Of a DNA stretch of 64,000 bases, positions 35,951 through 46,139 are shown piece after piece. The notes under the pieces were generated by a model. The model was not told the origin of the DNA, did not search any database, and saw only the letters and a list, made by a program, of their open reading frames with translations. A program made the position numbers and the translations under genes. The stretch's first letter is position 1, and each line of letters opens with the position of its first letter. Source of the DNA: Olavius sp. associated proteobacterium Delta 1 (lineage in GTDB: Bacteria; Desulfobacterota; Desulfobacteria; Desulfobacterales; JAFDCJ01); assembly GCA_902749685.1 (NCBI GenBank), contig CACVKW010000964.1, forward strand, positions 17,802 through 81,801. Reading direction: 5' to 3'.

Positions 35951-36889
35951 TCAGGAATTCCTGTAGAAAGCCTCGAGCACCCTTTGCGGACTGGTGCCCG
36001 CCAAACACTGCGGATCATCGCAATTGGCCGGCTCGGTTTCAAAACACGGGCGGCATTGCAGACCCGGCCGCACGATTTGTACTGCCCGACCAACCGGTGC
36101 CCATCGACCGGGGTCAGCCGGACCGAATATGACGGTTGTCGGCAGGCCCAAATAAGCCGCCAGGTGGCTGGCGCCGGAGTCGTTGCCGATATAGCCGCCG
36201 GCTGATTTGAGCAAAACTACCAGCTCCGCCAGGTCGTCCAGTACGTGAACCAATCGATCCGGCTGCTGCAGTTCTTCCGCCAGACTTTCTTCAGCCGGAC
36301 CCAGCACAAATTCCGGCTTCAATCCATCGGCTCTCAAGGCGGCTTCCACCTGAAGGAAATGGGAAACCGGCCAGCGTTTGCGGATGCTGCCGGCACCGGG
36401 ATGCAGCAATATTTTATGGGGGGCTCGCGGTGGATCACGGCGCACCGGAAGCGGGATATCAGCAAGCGTTGCATCTGCTTTTTTTATCAGGCCGCACTTT
36501 AAAATATTCTGCAGTACGAATTTTGCCACATGGATGCGCTGGTGAACAGAAGGCTTGGGAGGCAGGCGGCAGCTTAAATTTGCATTGATCCTGTTGATGG
36601 ACTGCTCCAGATCTTCGGACTCAGTAAATAAAATGATATTGTCATATTGTTCTAAAATGGCTTTTATTTTGGGATCCGTTTGATCGCTGAAAAGCGATGC
36701 AAAATAAGCGGCCTCGGCCGGAAACCAGTTTTCAGTCAGGCCCAGCGCCCCGGCCAGTTTCCCCAGCTGGTTCTGGCAGAGCACCTCAATCGGTTTATAA
36801 TACTGTTGCAGGCGGATGATGGCTGGAAACGTCAGAATGAAATCCCCCAGAGCACCCTGGTGGATAATGAGAAGGCTTGCATCTGGCAT
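35951..36889 (-). CDS. Glycosyltransferase family 9 (heptosyltransferase-like)
   Basis: 312 residues with the GT9 pattern: an N-terminal GALGDFILTFPAI segment, the HPGAGSIRKRWP loop and the donor-binding region GNDSGASHLAAYLGLPTTVI. Family members add heptose from ADP-heptose to lipopolysaccharide core. A cysteine-rich end (QCRPCFETEPANCDDPQC) is typical. The exact acceptor cannot be told. No other LPS genes adjoin it. Confidence 0.87.
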   Translation of the reverse strand: MPDASLLIIHQGALGDFILTFPAIIRLQQYYKPIEVLCQNQLGKLAGALGLTENWFPAEAAYFASLFSDQTDPKIKAILEQYDNIILFTESEDLEQSINRINANLSCRLPPKPSVHQRIHVAKFVLQNILKCGLIKKADATLADIPLPVRRDPPRAPHKILLHPGAGSIRKRWPVSHFLQVEAALRADGLKPEFVLGPAEESLAEELQQPDRLVHVLDDLAELVVLLKSAGGYIGNDSGASHLAAYLGLPTTVIFGPADPGRWAPVGRAVQIVRPGLQCRPCFETEPANCDDPQCLAGTSPQRVLEAFYRNS

Positions 36890-37021
36890 GGTGAACTCGC
36901 TTCATCCTGGCCAGATCCTGCCGCGGCGGGACCTGGCATCCGGTTGCAGGTTCAATTTTGAACCGAGTAATTTCAATTCAATCACCTCTATCAACCCATT
37001 AAACTAATCAACTGAATCAAC

Positions 37022-38428
37022 TTATAGGCTTGGCCATGCATCGTTCCAGGGACGTATCTGTTCATAGGCGTAGGCCGCCTGGAGCACCAGATCATCGCGG
37101 TATCTGGGGCCGATAATCTGTAGACCCGCCGGCAGTCCGTTGACCGTAAAACCGGCCCGAACAGTGGCGGCCGGGTGGCCCGTAAGATTGAAGGGGTAGG
37201 TAAAGGCCACGGCATCCAGCAGGTTGATCGGATACCCGTCGATTTCGTCCGGCGGCGGTCCTTTGGCCGCAAAGGCTTCGGTGGGCATGGTCGGCGTCAG
37301 CAGGAGGTCGAATTTGGTGAAAAACCCGGCCAGGGTATCGTTGAGTTTTGCCCGGGCTTTCTGGATTGCGATAAAGTCGTGCACCGACAGTTTTTTCGCC
37401 TGATCCAGCTCATTGACCAGCGTTCTTCCCATTTCGGAACGGATATCATCCAGCTGATGGTGAATAATGGCATACAACTCGTAGGTCATCAGTTTAGACC
37501 AGGCATCATCCACCCTGGGGAATTTTCCCTGCCAGATTTCCACGGTATGCCCCAGGTCTTCGAAGGCCTTCAGGGCCCGATCCACAGCGACTGCGACATC
37601 TTTTTGTACCCGGACATATCCCAGGTCGGGGCTGAAGCCGATTTTCAAATTTGTGGGCAGTTTCTCCAGGCAACCTGCATAAGACAGGTTCGGATGCGGT
37701 AAAGAATCCGGATCCGCCGGGTGATATCCTGTCCCGCAATCCAGATACAGCGCCGCATCGGTGACGGTGCGGCTCAATGGGCCCAAATGCCAGGTGCGCG
37801 ACATGTGAAGTGCGGGCAGCGGCCCCAGGGGGATTCGTCCGTAGGAGGGTTTCAAACCAAAACACCCGCAATAGCTGGCCGGAATGCGGATGGATCCGCC
37901 GGCATCCGAACCTGTGGCTAACGGAACCATGCAGCCGGCGACTGCGGCAGCAGCCCCTCCGCTGGAGCCGCCCGGGGTGCGCGCCGGATTCCAGGGGTTT
38001 CCGGTCACGCCGTAAAGCCGGTTTTTGGTAAAGCCCGTAAAACCAAATTCCGGCGTGTTGGTTTTGCCGACCACAATTGCACCGGCCGCCCTGAGGCGGG
38101 CTACCTGAACCGAATCATTTTCTACCAAATTGCACTTAAAGGGTATCGATCCAAAGCTGGTGACCATCCCGCAGGTGTCTTCCATATCTTTAACGCCAAT
38201 GGGAATGCCGGCCAGCGGACCGGGATCTATTCCGGCGGCAATCTTTTCAGCCAGAACTTTGGCTTCCTCGAGTGCGCCATCAGCCCGCAAAGCCACAAAG
38301 GCATTGATGGATGGATTCACGGCCTCGATCCTGCGCAGGGTCGCATCGATCAGTTCCACGGGTGAGAGATCCTTGCGGCGTATTAGTTTTGCAAGTTCTA
38401 TCGCCGGCTTTCGAAAAAGAGATTGCAT
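37022..38428 (-). CDS. Amidase signature family enzyme
   Basis: 468 residues with the complete Ser-cisSer-Lys triad: Lys80 in GVKD, Ser155 in GGSSGG and Ser179 in GSDAGGSI. The family hydrolyses amide bonds, from small amides to Glu-tRNA(Gln) as GatA. The protein lacks GatB/GatC neighbours, so a free-standing amidase acting on an amide substrate is more likely than GatA. The start ATG is at the predicted N-terminus. Confidence 0.87.
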   Translation of the reverse strand: MQSLFRKPAIELAKLIRRKDLSPVELIDATLRRIEAVNPSINAFVALRADGALEEAKVLAEKIAAGIDPGPLAGIPIGVKDMEDTCGMVTSFGSIPFKCNLVENDSVQVARLRAAGAIVVGKTNTPEFGFTGFTKNRLYGVTGNPWNPARTPGGSSGGAAAAVAGCMVPLATGSDAGGSIRIPASYCGCFGLKPSYGRIPLGPLPALHMSRTWHLGPLSRTVTDAALYLDCGTGYHPADPDSLPHPNLSYAGCLEKLPTNLKIGFSPDLGYVRVQKDVAVAVDRALKAFEDLGHTVEIWQGKFPRVDDAWSKLMTYELYAIIHHQLDDIRSEMGRTLVNELDQAKKLSVHDFIAIQKARAKLNDTLAGFFTKFDLLLTPTMPTEAFAAKGPPPDEIDGYPINLLDAVAFTYPFNLTGHPAATVRAGFTVNGLPAGLQIIGPRYRDDLVLQAAYAYEQIRPWNDAWPSL

Positions 38429-38540
38429 AACATATAATCCTTTGTTTTGATCAGGTCCTTAGCAATACGATATCGGCATTTTATTTTCGATGCTGATACT
38501 GGAATTCTAGTTCCATTTTAGAATATACAAGGCGCCTCAG

Positions 38541-39419
38541 TCATTTCCCTTCTTTCCATAAAGCCATGAAGCTGTTGAGCGGGGCCTGGATATAGTTTTG
38601 AATGGGCTCACACTTTACCTTGAATAGATAAAAACTCGGCGCCGGGAGACTTTTGGGATAAAGGGTCTCAAAATTTGCCATACCTTTTGAGATAATAAGA
38701 TCGGCCGACGCGAAAAGGTCTAAAAATTCCATGGAAACATTGTCCCAATCAATGCCCGCACCATCCGTACCCGTATCGGCCACCACATCAAACCTGTCCT
38801 CCAATTTGGCGGATAGCAATTCCGCCCGGGTCAGGTCGTTGAGAGAGGGACCGCCTTTGACCACCAGATATAATCGCCGGCAATATTGCTTTAGGTAATC
38901 ATAAAAAGGTATATCGAAATATATTTCACCGGCATTGTCAGTGAGATATAAAACCCGCAGCGGTTTATTTGCTACGAAGGTTTCGAGTTGATCCAGGTTG
39001 TCGCTATAAAAGGAGATGCCGTTGTTAAATTGATGAGGGATATCGGCCAGGGCTTGTGTGGGGTTATGAAAAAAATCCAGACTGTTTCCAAGCGCGGCCA
39101 AACTGGCGTGCGATCGCAGATTATCCGCTAAATTATTTTTCAGTAGCGAAAATATTTCTCGGGCCTGGGCCATTTCACGGGACTTGAAGTCCGTATAGGG
39201 ATCCTCCATGCGGGTCAGTTGCCGGAGTTCCCTGAGAATTCGATTGGCTATCTGGGGCGAATTCGATTCGTTATCCACTGCATCCTTGAGGATAACCCGG
39301 CTAATACGCTCAGCTTCCTCGATCAGACTCGGATTTTCAGAATCTGCCATCGTGATCACATCTTTGGCCATTGAAATCAGGCAGTCGATACATTGGGGAA
39401 TCGGTTGAAGTGGCCTCAT
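38541..39419 (-). CDS. DUF89 family protein (ARMT1-like damage-control phosphatase)
   Basis: About 292 residues. The DUF89 metal-site motif is seen as LTDNAGEIYFD, with a second Asp in VADTGTDGAGIDWDNV and an N-terminal Cys pair (CIDC). Members act as metal-dependent phosphatases on damaged metabolites such as sugar phosphates. The ATG at 39419 (MRPLQPIPQC) is chosen because it sets the conserved Cys pair near the N-terminus; the frame is open to 39458. It is not clearly coupled to a neighbour. Confidence 0.8.
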   Translation of the reverse strand: MRPLQPIPQCIDCLISMAKDVITMADSENPSLIEEAERISRVILKDAVDNESNSPQIANRILRELRQLTRMEDPYTDFKSREMAQAREIFSLLKNNLADNLRSHASLAALGNSLDFFHNPTQALADIPHQFNNGISFYSDNLDQLETFVANKPLRVLYLTDNAGEIYFDIPFYDYLKQYCRRLYLVVKGGPSLNDLTRAELLSAKLEDRFDVVADTGTDGAGIDWDNVSMEFLDLFASADLIISKGMANFETLYPKSLPAPSFYLFKVKCEPIQNYIQAPLNSFMALWKEGK

Positions 39420-39744
39420 AGATAAATTCCTTTTCAGGCGGACTCGCAAAAACGTCAAGTTTAGTTATTTTAAATGGTTTGTCAACAAGTTGTGTAAAAA
39501 TTTTATTGCACGCCTAAAAAATATTGAATTTACAATACCTGAAGCGCATGGCAGATAGAAAATTTATACATAAAAATATTTTGAAAAAATAGATACTTGA
39601 ATTTTAGCGCAACAATCATCGCTCCAAGTTAATTTCGGTAACTTGGCCTCGAACTTTTCCAAGGATTATTTGCGTGTAAAATTCAGGTACTGAAATAATT
39701 GTTGTCAGCCAAGATATCCATCATCCCCTCAAAAGGAGCCTGTC

Positions 39745-41757
39745 ATGGGTTTGGTAAAAATTTTGAAACGGACTGCTCTGATAATCGGATCGCTGGTGGT
39801 ACTGGTTGTAATGGTTCTGGCGATCATTCTGACTGTCGGGATTTCAATTAATGTTGACGGAATTCGAGCCCGGGTGGAGGACGCGGCAACCGAGGCGCTT
39901 GGCAGAAAAGTAAGCATCGATGGGCACCTTGCGGTTGATCTGAGTTTTCGGACGGCTCTTGAGGTGGACGGCCTGAAGATTGCCAATCCGTCTCCTTGGG
40001 ATAGTGAAAATTTTATCAAAGTTAATCTGTTTCGAGCCCAGATCCGGATTCTGCCGTTGCTGCGCAGCAGAATTCATATCCAGGAAATAACAGCAAACGG
40101 GATTGATGTCGATCTTGAGCTCAAGTCCGACGGGCAGAAAAACTGGTTGTTTGATGTCTCGCGGGAAAATAACAGCAGCCCAACGGCGTCAACTGACAGC
40201 GGTCAATCCATCAGTATTGATCTCGTTGAGGTTGAAGAATTTTCGCTGGAGCAGCTGACCATATCATTTCGTGACTACGAATCGAACCAGAGTTATGATT
40301 TTGAGCTGACTTCCATGCAGGGATCAGCCGTCGCGGATGAGCCTTTAAAAATAGACATTGATGGCGCCCTACAAAATCAGCGTTACTATATTTCAATCAG
40401 TGGTGATCCGATCGGTGAATTATTCAAACCCACCCAGTCATGGCACCTGGATGCATCGGCTGAGATGGCCGGGGTCATCCTGAACGTGCGCGGTCAGGCT
40501 GAAAGACCGCTGGAAGGCAAAGGTTTTGATTTTTTTGTCAAATTGAACGGAGACCGTTTGGGCAAACTGGCAGAAATGATTGGATCGACACTGCCGCCGG
40601 TCGGCGCTTTTCAATTGGCTGCGCGCCTGAATGAGACCGAAACGGGATACGCTTTATCCAAGCTAAAGGGTAATCTGGGCCAGACCGCTTTTGACGGTAA
40701 GCTGGACGTCGACCTGTCCGGCGACAAACCGGTAGTCCTGGCCGAGCTCAATGTGCCGGTCGTTGATGCCGAACCCCTGCTGTCGATTTCCGGCAAGAGC
40801 TCGCAGCCGATTGAAAATCAGGATGTCGCCGCCTCGGATGCGGCATTGCAGGAATTAAGTGAACTGGCTATTTCGCTGGCCACATTGAATGAAGTTGACG
40901 CCGATATCGAGCTCAAATTAGAGCGGGTCTGAATGCGCCGGGTGACATTCACGATGCCTCCCTGAAGGTCAGCATCCATGAGGGTGCGCTCGCAGCGCCG
41001 ATGCAGGTGACCTTTGCCGATGTCGCTTTTCACGGGAATCTTGATCTTAAAAAATACAATAATACGCCTGGATTTTTGTTAAATCTGAGGGCCGAGCAGA
41101 CGGATCTGGGAAACCTGGCATTGGTTTTTACCGATACTGAAGGTGTTGCAGTTCATCTAAAATCGTTTGAATTCAACCTGGGCCAAACCGGAATTTGACA
41201 TGGGCGGCTGGCTTAGTCTCGATATCGACCTCGAGTCCCGGGCTCAAAGCCTAGATACAATTATGCACCATGCCAACGGGTATATTGACTTTGCGATCGT
41301 GCCGCACGATTTTGAAGCCGGGTTGTTCGAGCTTTGGGCGGTTAATCTTCTGGCGGCGCCGCCTAAGGTGGATTCCGAGGAAACTTCCGTCGTCAACTGT
41401 GCCGTGTTTCAATTCGACATCAAGGACGGTAAGATGAAGGAGAATGCGATTTTTGCCGACACCACAAAAATGCAGGTGGGCGGCAAGGCCAAAGTCAATC
41501 TTAAGACCCGGGAGGTATATCTGGCCATGGCTCCCAAGGCCAAAAAGGCTGAATTCTTCAGCCTGGCCACCCCGATCCAGGTCAAAGGAACTTTTACCAA
41601 CTATAAGATCGGTGTGCAACCAGGGGGATTGTTAGGCACAGCCGTCCGATTTATTACCAGTCCCTTCGTTGTGCCGATCCAGCGGGTATTCACCGAACGA
41701 GCGGCTGCGGACGGCAAGGCTGCCTGTTCGGCGGCCATGCACCGTTGGCATGAATGA
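39745..41757 (+). pseudogene. AsmA family protein interrupted by two frameshifts
   Basis: A single AsmA-like protein of about 670 residues is split over three frames. It has an N-terminal membrane helix, then the AsmA motif GRKVSIDGHLAVD and LKIANPSPWD. The first frame ends at TGA 40930-40932. Coding sense continues one frame over from about 40913 to 41190 (ending LKSFEFNLGQ), then returns to the first frame at about 41187 and runs to TGA at 41757. AsmA proteins span inner membrane and periplasm and take part in lipid or outer-membrane assembly. The shifts fall at short A runs (40913-40920, 41185-41187) and may be sequencing or assembly errors rather than decay. Confidence 0.75.
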
Positions 41758-42001
41758 AATTGGCGCATATATAATTTGGAAGTCGGAATGCGGAAGCGTG
41801 AAAAAAAAGAAGGTGAGTAGATCAGAAGGTGCGAAGGTGGGCTAAGGATTGATTCGATTGCGAATTTTGGACTACAATTAATGTAATCTATCCACCTGGT
41901 GGGGTGTCAGCTGACTGGCCCCGGCAACCGTTAACACTTACCTCCTCAACCTCCAGTACACTGTCTAAATTATATAATATGTAAACAACCTGCCCATCAT
42001 G

Positions 42002-43281
42002 CTAGCAGTATACTGAAGACAAATCGTAGTTTTCGATGTAGCTGGAAAACCGTTCTCGGATTTGATCGGCTTCGAGTCCAAACTGAGAAAGAGTATAGTG
42101 ATGGTGTTGCGGCCGTTTTTTCTTTGAAGCCATCGAATTGATTTTTAATGATTTTGTCCAGGCTTCAATCCCGTCCATTCTGATAATATTCTGAATTTGA
42201 TCAATGACTGAAAGGGAATCTTTTTCAGATCCGGGTAACGAATATCGATGATTTGATTTGCTTTGGCTGTTTGGCGAGCCTTTAGTCCGCGATTTAATCC
42301 GGCTTCGTCGTAATTCAGCCAGAACTCTCCAAGTGCTGCATCATCAATGCTTTGACAAAATGGCGCACGCGCTGCTGCGGCCAGGCTGCACACCGACGGG
42401 ATAGATTGACAGGGGTCGCGATGAAGCTGGATGACGGTGGCATCCGGAAATGTTTTTAACAGGGTCTCCAGGTGCCAGAGGTGATAGGGCCACTTCAGCA
42501 CCCATCGCCGCCCGGGCCGCAGCCAGTTCAGCAACTGGAGCTGGATTTTAAAAAAGTCGTAGCCATGTTGAATCCCGTGATCCAGCAGCCACCAGGCAAA
42601 CCCTTTGGCTTCAGTCATAAAAAAAGAAGTGGTTCCGGCGCAGGCTTTGTCGAACAGATGCAGGCACTCTTCGGGCCTTTCGGCCTCCGGGGCATGGATG
42701 GCACTGAAGCCCGGTGCCAGGTAGCCGTGAATTTTGCCTGCCAGCTTGACCCTGCGAATTTGCCGGTTGGGATCTGCGGTCCTGGGATCGAGGGTGGGGC
42801 AGGGATGGCGCAGTTCCCAGAAAAGCGGCGCCCGCAGGTCCGGATGAAGCGCAAACAGGTTGTGAAGATGGGTGGTGCCGCTTCGATACCAGCCGGTAAT
42901 GAAAATCGGTTTTTGAATCTTTTGTTGGTTAATTTCCGGGTAGCGTTTTAATACTTCAATTATCCGCTGGCGGCTGCCAAGATTTCCAATCAGAAATTGA
43001 CGGAGGCTGTACCGGCCGAAAAAAGTAAGCTCACCTTCCTGATTCACCGAATCCAGCAATGCCGTCAAGGCCTCATGCAACCAGGGATCCCCCCAATCGG
43101 TGAGAGCAGTTTTGCGACCGGCAGTCTCGAGCAAATCTTCGCTTTGCAACGATACCACACGACCAAAAACAGGCATCGATCTCCGGGCGATGCTGTTCCC
43201 CAGCCGAATCGGCAGAGGTGCATACGGCCCGTCAAATGTGATTTGCTGTTTAGGTCTCATCTCATAAATACAATTATTCAC
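42002..43281 (-). pseudogene. Sulfotransferase family protein with one frameshift
   Basis: The N-terminal part, uninterrupted from 43281 to 42145, has the PAPS 5'-phosphosulfate loop ITGWYRSGTTHLHNLF and the 3'-phosphate segment QLHRDPCQSIPSV. Its last 27 residues are out of character. Shifting frame at the TTT run (plus positions 42211-42213, as if one T were lost) restores a typical sulfotransferase C-terminus (SVIDQIQNII, then LSQFGLEADQIRERFSSYIE) ending at TAG 42002-42004. So the real gene is probably 42002-43281. Sequencing error and true decay are both possible. The substrate is unknown. Confidence 0.7.
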
Positions 43282-43385
43282 CGCTGAGCCGCAAAGAACG
43301 CAGTCCGCCGGAGGCGGATTTCATTTGCCTCTGAGAGGGAGGCAAATGAAAAATAATCGCTCGTTGCGTTCTTGGCGGTGAACTA
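43280..43385. repeat. Nested hairpins between pfkB-like and sulfotransferase genes
   Basis: Three stems nest in about 100 bp. The outer arms are CCGCAAAGAACGCA (43289-43302) against TGCGTTCTTGGCGG. Inside are TCCGCC/GGCGGA with a GGA loop (43304-43318) and a perfect 12-bp stem TTCATTTGCCTC/GAGGCAAATGAA (43320-43350). No T-run follows on the transcribed minus strand, so its role is unclear. Confidence 0.65.
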
Positions 43386-43405
43386 TTACCATTTTTTAAT
43401 TAGCA

Positions 43406-44335
43406 TCATGAGGCGACAATCCTTTCTGTCAAGGTGTCGGCAACTTCAAGGGCCTGCTCCCAGGTCGGAACCCCCTCACGGCCGCCGTATTCCCGGCAGG
43501 ACAGTGAGGCCACCGCCACCGAAAATTTTACCGTTTGGTGGAGATTAAAGCCTCTGGTCAAGGCCAGGGCAAAGGCCGCATGAAAATTATCGCCGGCACC
43601 GACCGTATCCACGGCACTTACATCAGGAACAGCCACATGATACAGAGCACCGTCGGCGATATAGTACGCGCCCTTTTCACCGTGCGTGACGATCAAATTA
43701 CCAGCTACCTTGCGGTTTAATTGGATGATTTTTTGATTAAACGAAATGTCGTCAAACTGCAATTCTGCGGCCGCCAGAAATTCAGATGAGGGGATAAAAT
43801 AGTCGGCCGTGTCCATGATATCCTCGATTCCCTCCCGCCATCGCTCACTGTCATAAACAACCCTGACTTTATTTCCCGCGACCTTTTTTAACTGTCCACC
43901 AAGGTAGGTGACTTCCGGGTCCAGCAGTACGACGCCGGTATGCCGGACCAACTGTTCCAGTGGAGCGTTAATTTTTAATTTCGGCAATGTGTTGCGTTCA
44001 TATATGATGCTGCGGGCACCACTATTGGCGGTAATAAAAACATAGGCCACCGGTGTTTGGCCGCCTTTGACGATTTCAACAAAATCCGTCGCCACGCCAA
44101 AGTCTTGCAGACGCTTTAAGCATAATTTGCCTTCATCATCATCACCAAGCTTTCCTACATAGCCGGCTCTGCCGCCCAAGCGCGATATACAACAGGAGGC
44201 CGTACCGCCCTGGCCGCCGCCTTCTGTCAGGCGAAACTCCAGCGGTAGTTTTTGATTCTCCCGCGGGAATTGATTGACGACGGCGATAATATCCAGGCAG
44301 CTGCGGCCGATGACCAGCACGTCAAATTTGTTCAT
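43406..44335 (-). CDS. PfkB family carbohydrate kinase
   Basis: About 309 residues of the ribokinase/PfkB fold. Signature 1 is GGGQGGTASCCISRLGG and signature 2 is DTVGAGDNFHAAFALAL, with the catalytic Asp before NFHAAF. Such kinases phosphorylate sugars or nucleosides with ATP; this one is close to ribokinase/sugar kinase-like proteins, and the substrate is unknown. The ATG at 44335 (MNKFDVLVIG) is preferred over 44359. Confidence 0.85.
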   Translation of the reverse strand: MNKFDVLVIGRSCLDIIAVVNQFPRENQKLPLEFRLTEGGGQGGTASCCISRLGGRAGYVGKLGDDDEGKLCLKRLQDFGVATDFVEIVKGGQTPVAYVFITANSGARSIIYERNTLPKLKINAPLEQLVRHTGVVLLDPEVTYLGGQLKKVAGNKVRVVYDSERWREGIEDIMDTADYFIPSSEFLAAAELQFDDISFNQKIIQLNRKVAGNLIVTHGEKGAYYIADGALYHVAVPDVSAVDTVGAGDNFHAAFALALTRGFNLHQTVKFSVAVASLSCREYGGREGVPTWEQALEVADTLTERIVAS

Positions 44336-44413
44336 GTGGAAAAATCGTTCAGAGTTCAAGGTTCTGGGTTCAAAGGTTAAATTAAAAGGTCGTTTGCCGA
44401 TGTTATCAGTTTG

Positions 44414-44629
44414 TTAGAGATGGAGACTTTTTGGGATTATGGATCGATTTTCAGATGCAGCCAATGATTTAAGCTTGGCCTATAATTCATCATCTATTTT
44501 TTTATAGAAATATGCGTCATTCTTTGGATTAATTTCAGAACCGTCCAAATCCCCACCAGAAATATTCATTCTAAAAATTCGATAGTACTGGCCTCCCCAA
44601 TCGGCGGATAGAAGTTCTATGTTATACCC
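44414..44629 (-). pseudogene. Possible relic reading frame with one internal TAG
   Basis: A minus-strand frame opens after TAA (44630-44632), reads through GYNIELLSADWGGQYYRIFR and on to KKIDDEL, and meets a TAG at 44480-44482. It then stays in sense (AKLKSLAASENRSIIPKSLHL) to TAA at 44414-44416. Residue composition looks coding. It could be the tail of a decayed gene. Whether the TAG is a mutation or is read through cannot be told. No family was recognised and there is no clear start or ribosome binding site. Confidence 0.3.
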
Positions 44630-44655
44630 TTATTGAGCGAAGCCCAATCAGGGTA
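44623..44655. repeat. GAA-loop palindrome, copy 1
   Basis: ATACCCT...ATTGAGCGAAGCCCAAT...AGGGTAT forms an imperfect hairpin with a GAA loop. A second copy with the same core is at 63844-63878. Confidence 0.6.
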
Positions 44656-44678
44656 TTAAATATTCACAATTCCTTGAG

Positions 44679-45272
44679 CTATGGACAATTATGATGCTTT
44701 TTCCACATTTCGGGATCATGCCCTTTAGGGATATTTTCACAGGGGTTATCTGATGAATACCCTCGCAACTTGTTATATAAAGCAATCTGCCCAGGTGTTA
44801 GGATATTCGGGGTTTTTAAATGTGTTGAAAGATGAACATATCGCAGCTTATTTTGGACCTGAGCGACTCTTTCGAGCAATACGCCTAACAATTCATATGT
44901 TATCGTCCCATTGGCAAAATGATTATTCAATTCTCTTTCAAGCTCAATCAGTTCAAGGCCTAAAGGGATAGCCTCTTGCTTCATCTTTTTATAAAGATCC
45001 TCAATTGCCCGGACTTGTTTGGCGCTGAGTTCTATTTCATATTTCATTTCCAACAAGTGTGACGGCCCTGGCACACCATTTAGCTCCGCAGCTTTGGCTA
45101 ATCCCCATCCTTTGCCATTTTTTAATTCCTCTATGTCAGTCTCCGATAGACTCTTGATCTCTCTCTTTTCTTCGCCAGCATATTTGGATTTATAAGAATC
45201 GTCTGCTGCTAGGAATGTAGACAGGGGCATCAGTATTAAAACCAAGAATAGAATTGTGACTTTTGTGTTCAT
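44679..45272 (-). CDS. CpxP/Spy-like periplasmic protein
   Basis: The 197-residue protein has an N-terminal signal peptide (about 1-22) and a helical body with an LTxxQ-like segment (ILTPGQIALYNKLRGY). It resembles the Spy/CpxP periplasmic chaperone and metal-stress family, which senses or buffers misfolded envelope proteins. The ATG at 45272 (MNTKVTILFL) puts the signal peptide at the N-terminus; the frame runs back to 45371. It lies alone between a kinase and an ORF6N gene. Confidence 0.65.
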   Translation of the reverse strand: MNTKVTILFLVLILMPLSTFLAADDSYKSKYAGEEKREIKSLSETDIEELKNGKGWGLAKAAELNGVPGPSHLLEMKYEIELSAKQVRAIEDLYKKMKQEAIPLGLELIELERELNNHFANGTITYELLGVLLERVAQVQNKLRYVHLSTHLKTPNILTPGQIALYNKLRGYSSDNPCENIPKGHDPEMWKKHHNCP

Positions 45273-45427
45273 GATGATTTTTCCTCTACAAATTTTTCGT
45301 ACAGCGTTAATTATTTGAGCTTCCCGATGTCTTGAGCTAACCTGCCGGCCACCGGACGTTCGAGCTTGCACAGACCCTTACGCAAGACCGCATAGTTTTT
45401 CCGGTCAGGTCCAGCGATTGGTTGGGG

Positions 45428-45955
45428 CTACTCCGAATGGAAACCGATGCGCCGTTTCTTAGGCACAGGTTGTGGACTCGATAGTTTCTTTATAGCTTCG
45501 ATGATTGCTATAATCTGATCGTCATGATCGGCCAACTTTCGTTCAAGTTTTGTTAACTTCCGGGCCAGTTCCTTGTGCTCGGAGATTGTACGGCGTAAAG
45601 CAACAAATGCCCTGACAATGAAAAGACTTACATCGACAGCACGGGCAGAGTTCAGGATGCTCGCGGCCATGAGAGCTCCGTGCTCAGTGAATACCAAGGG
45701 ATTGACTGGAGAAAATTTCAGTTTGCTGAGGTGGTCACAATTCGTGACAACCTCCGTCTTTTCGTTCTTGTTCAGCTGAAACATGAAATCTGCTGGAAAA
45801 CGATCCATATTTCTGCGGACCGCCTGGTTCAGTGCTTTCGTCGGAACTCCATAGAATTCGGCGAGGTCCGCATCAACAATGACCTTTTCGCCACGGATCA
45901 GCAATATCCGTTGCTGAATCTTTCCGACCTTTACTACTGGTTTAGATTGCGTCAT
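45428..45955 (-). CDS. ORF6N domain-containing protein
   Basis: A 175-residue protein with an N-terminal ORF6N/KilA-N-like DNA-binding domain (LLIRGEKVIVDADLAEFYGV, ALNQAVRRNMDRFPADFMFQ) and a coiled-coil C-terminus. The family is typical of phages and mobile DNA, where it acts as a regulator or antirepressor-like factor. It is an orphan here: no integrase, phage structural gene or insertion sequence is adjacent. It ends in TAG, and the next TAA is 38 codons on. Confidence 0.8.
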   Translation of the reverse strand: MTQSKPVVKVGKIQQRILLIRGEKVIVDADLAEFYGVPTKALNQAVRRNMDRFPADFMFQLNKNEKTEVVTNCDHLSKLKFSPVNPLVFTEHGALMAASILNSARAVDVSLFIVRAFVALRRTISEHKELARKLTKLERKLADHDDQIIAIIEAIKKLSSPQPVPKKRRIGFHSE

Positions 45956-46139
45956 TAAATTTCACCAATTCCTCAGAGATGTAGCCACGTTTTGTGACCA
46001 CCTTTCAATTGTGCCCTGTTATCTGATGGCCCCAACTATGATGTTAGCGGAACCACATAATCTCTCGCAGCGCGGGATTTCTTTTCGCTCAACTTGCTAA
46101 GCTGCAATAAACCGCCGCGGATAAATTTCAGATACTCGC

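Noticed and set aside
40930..40932. TGA as a selenocysteine codon in the AsmA gene
   Set aside because: Coding sense continues in a different frame after the TGA, so it is a frameshift and not recoding.
45368..45430. ORF6N protein extended through TAG
   Set aside because: The gene already has a normal family length, and the extension shows no recognisable conservation.
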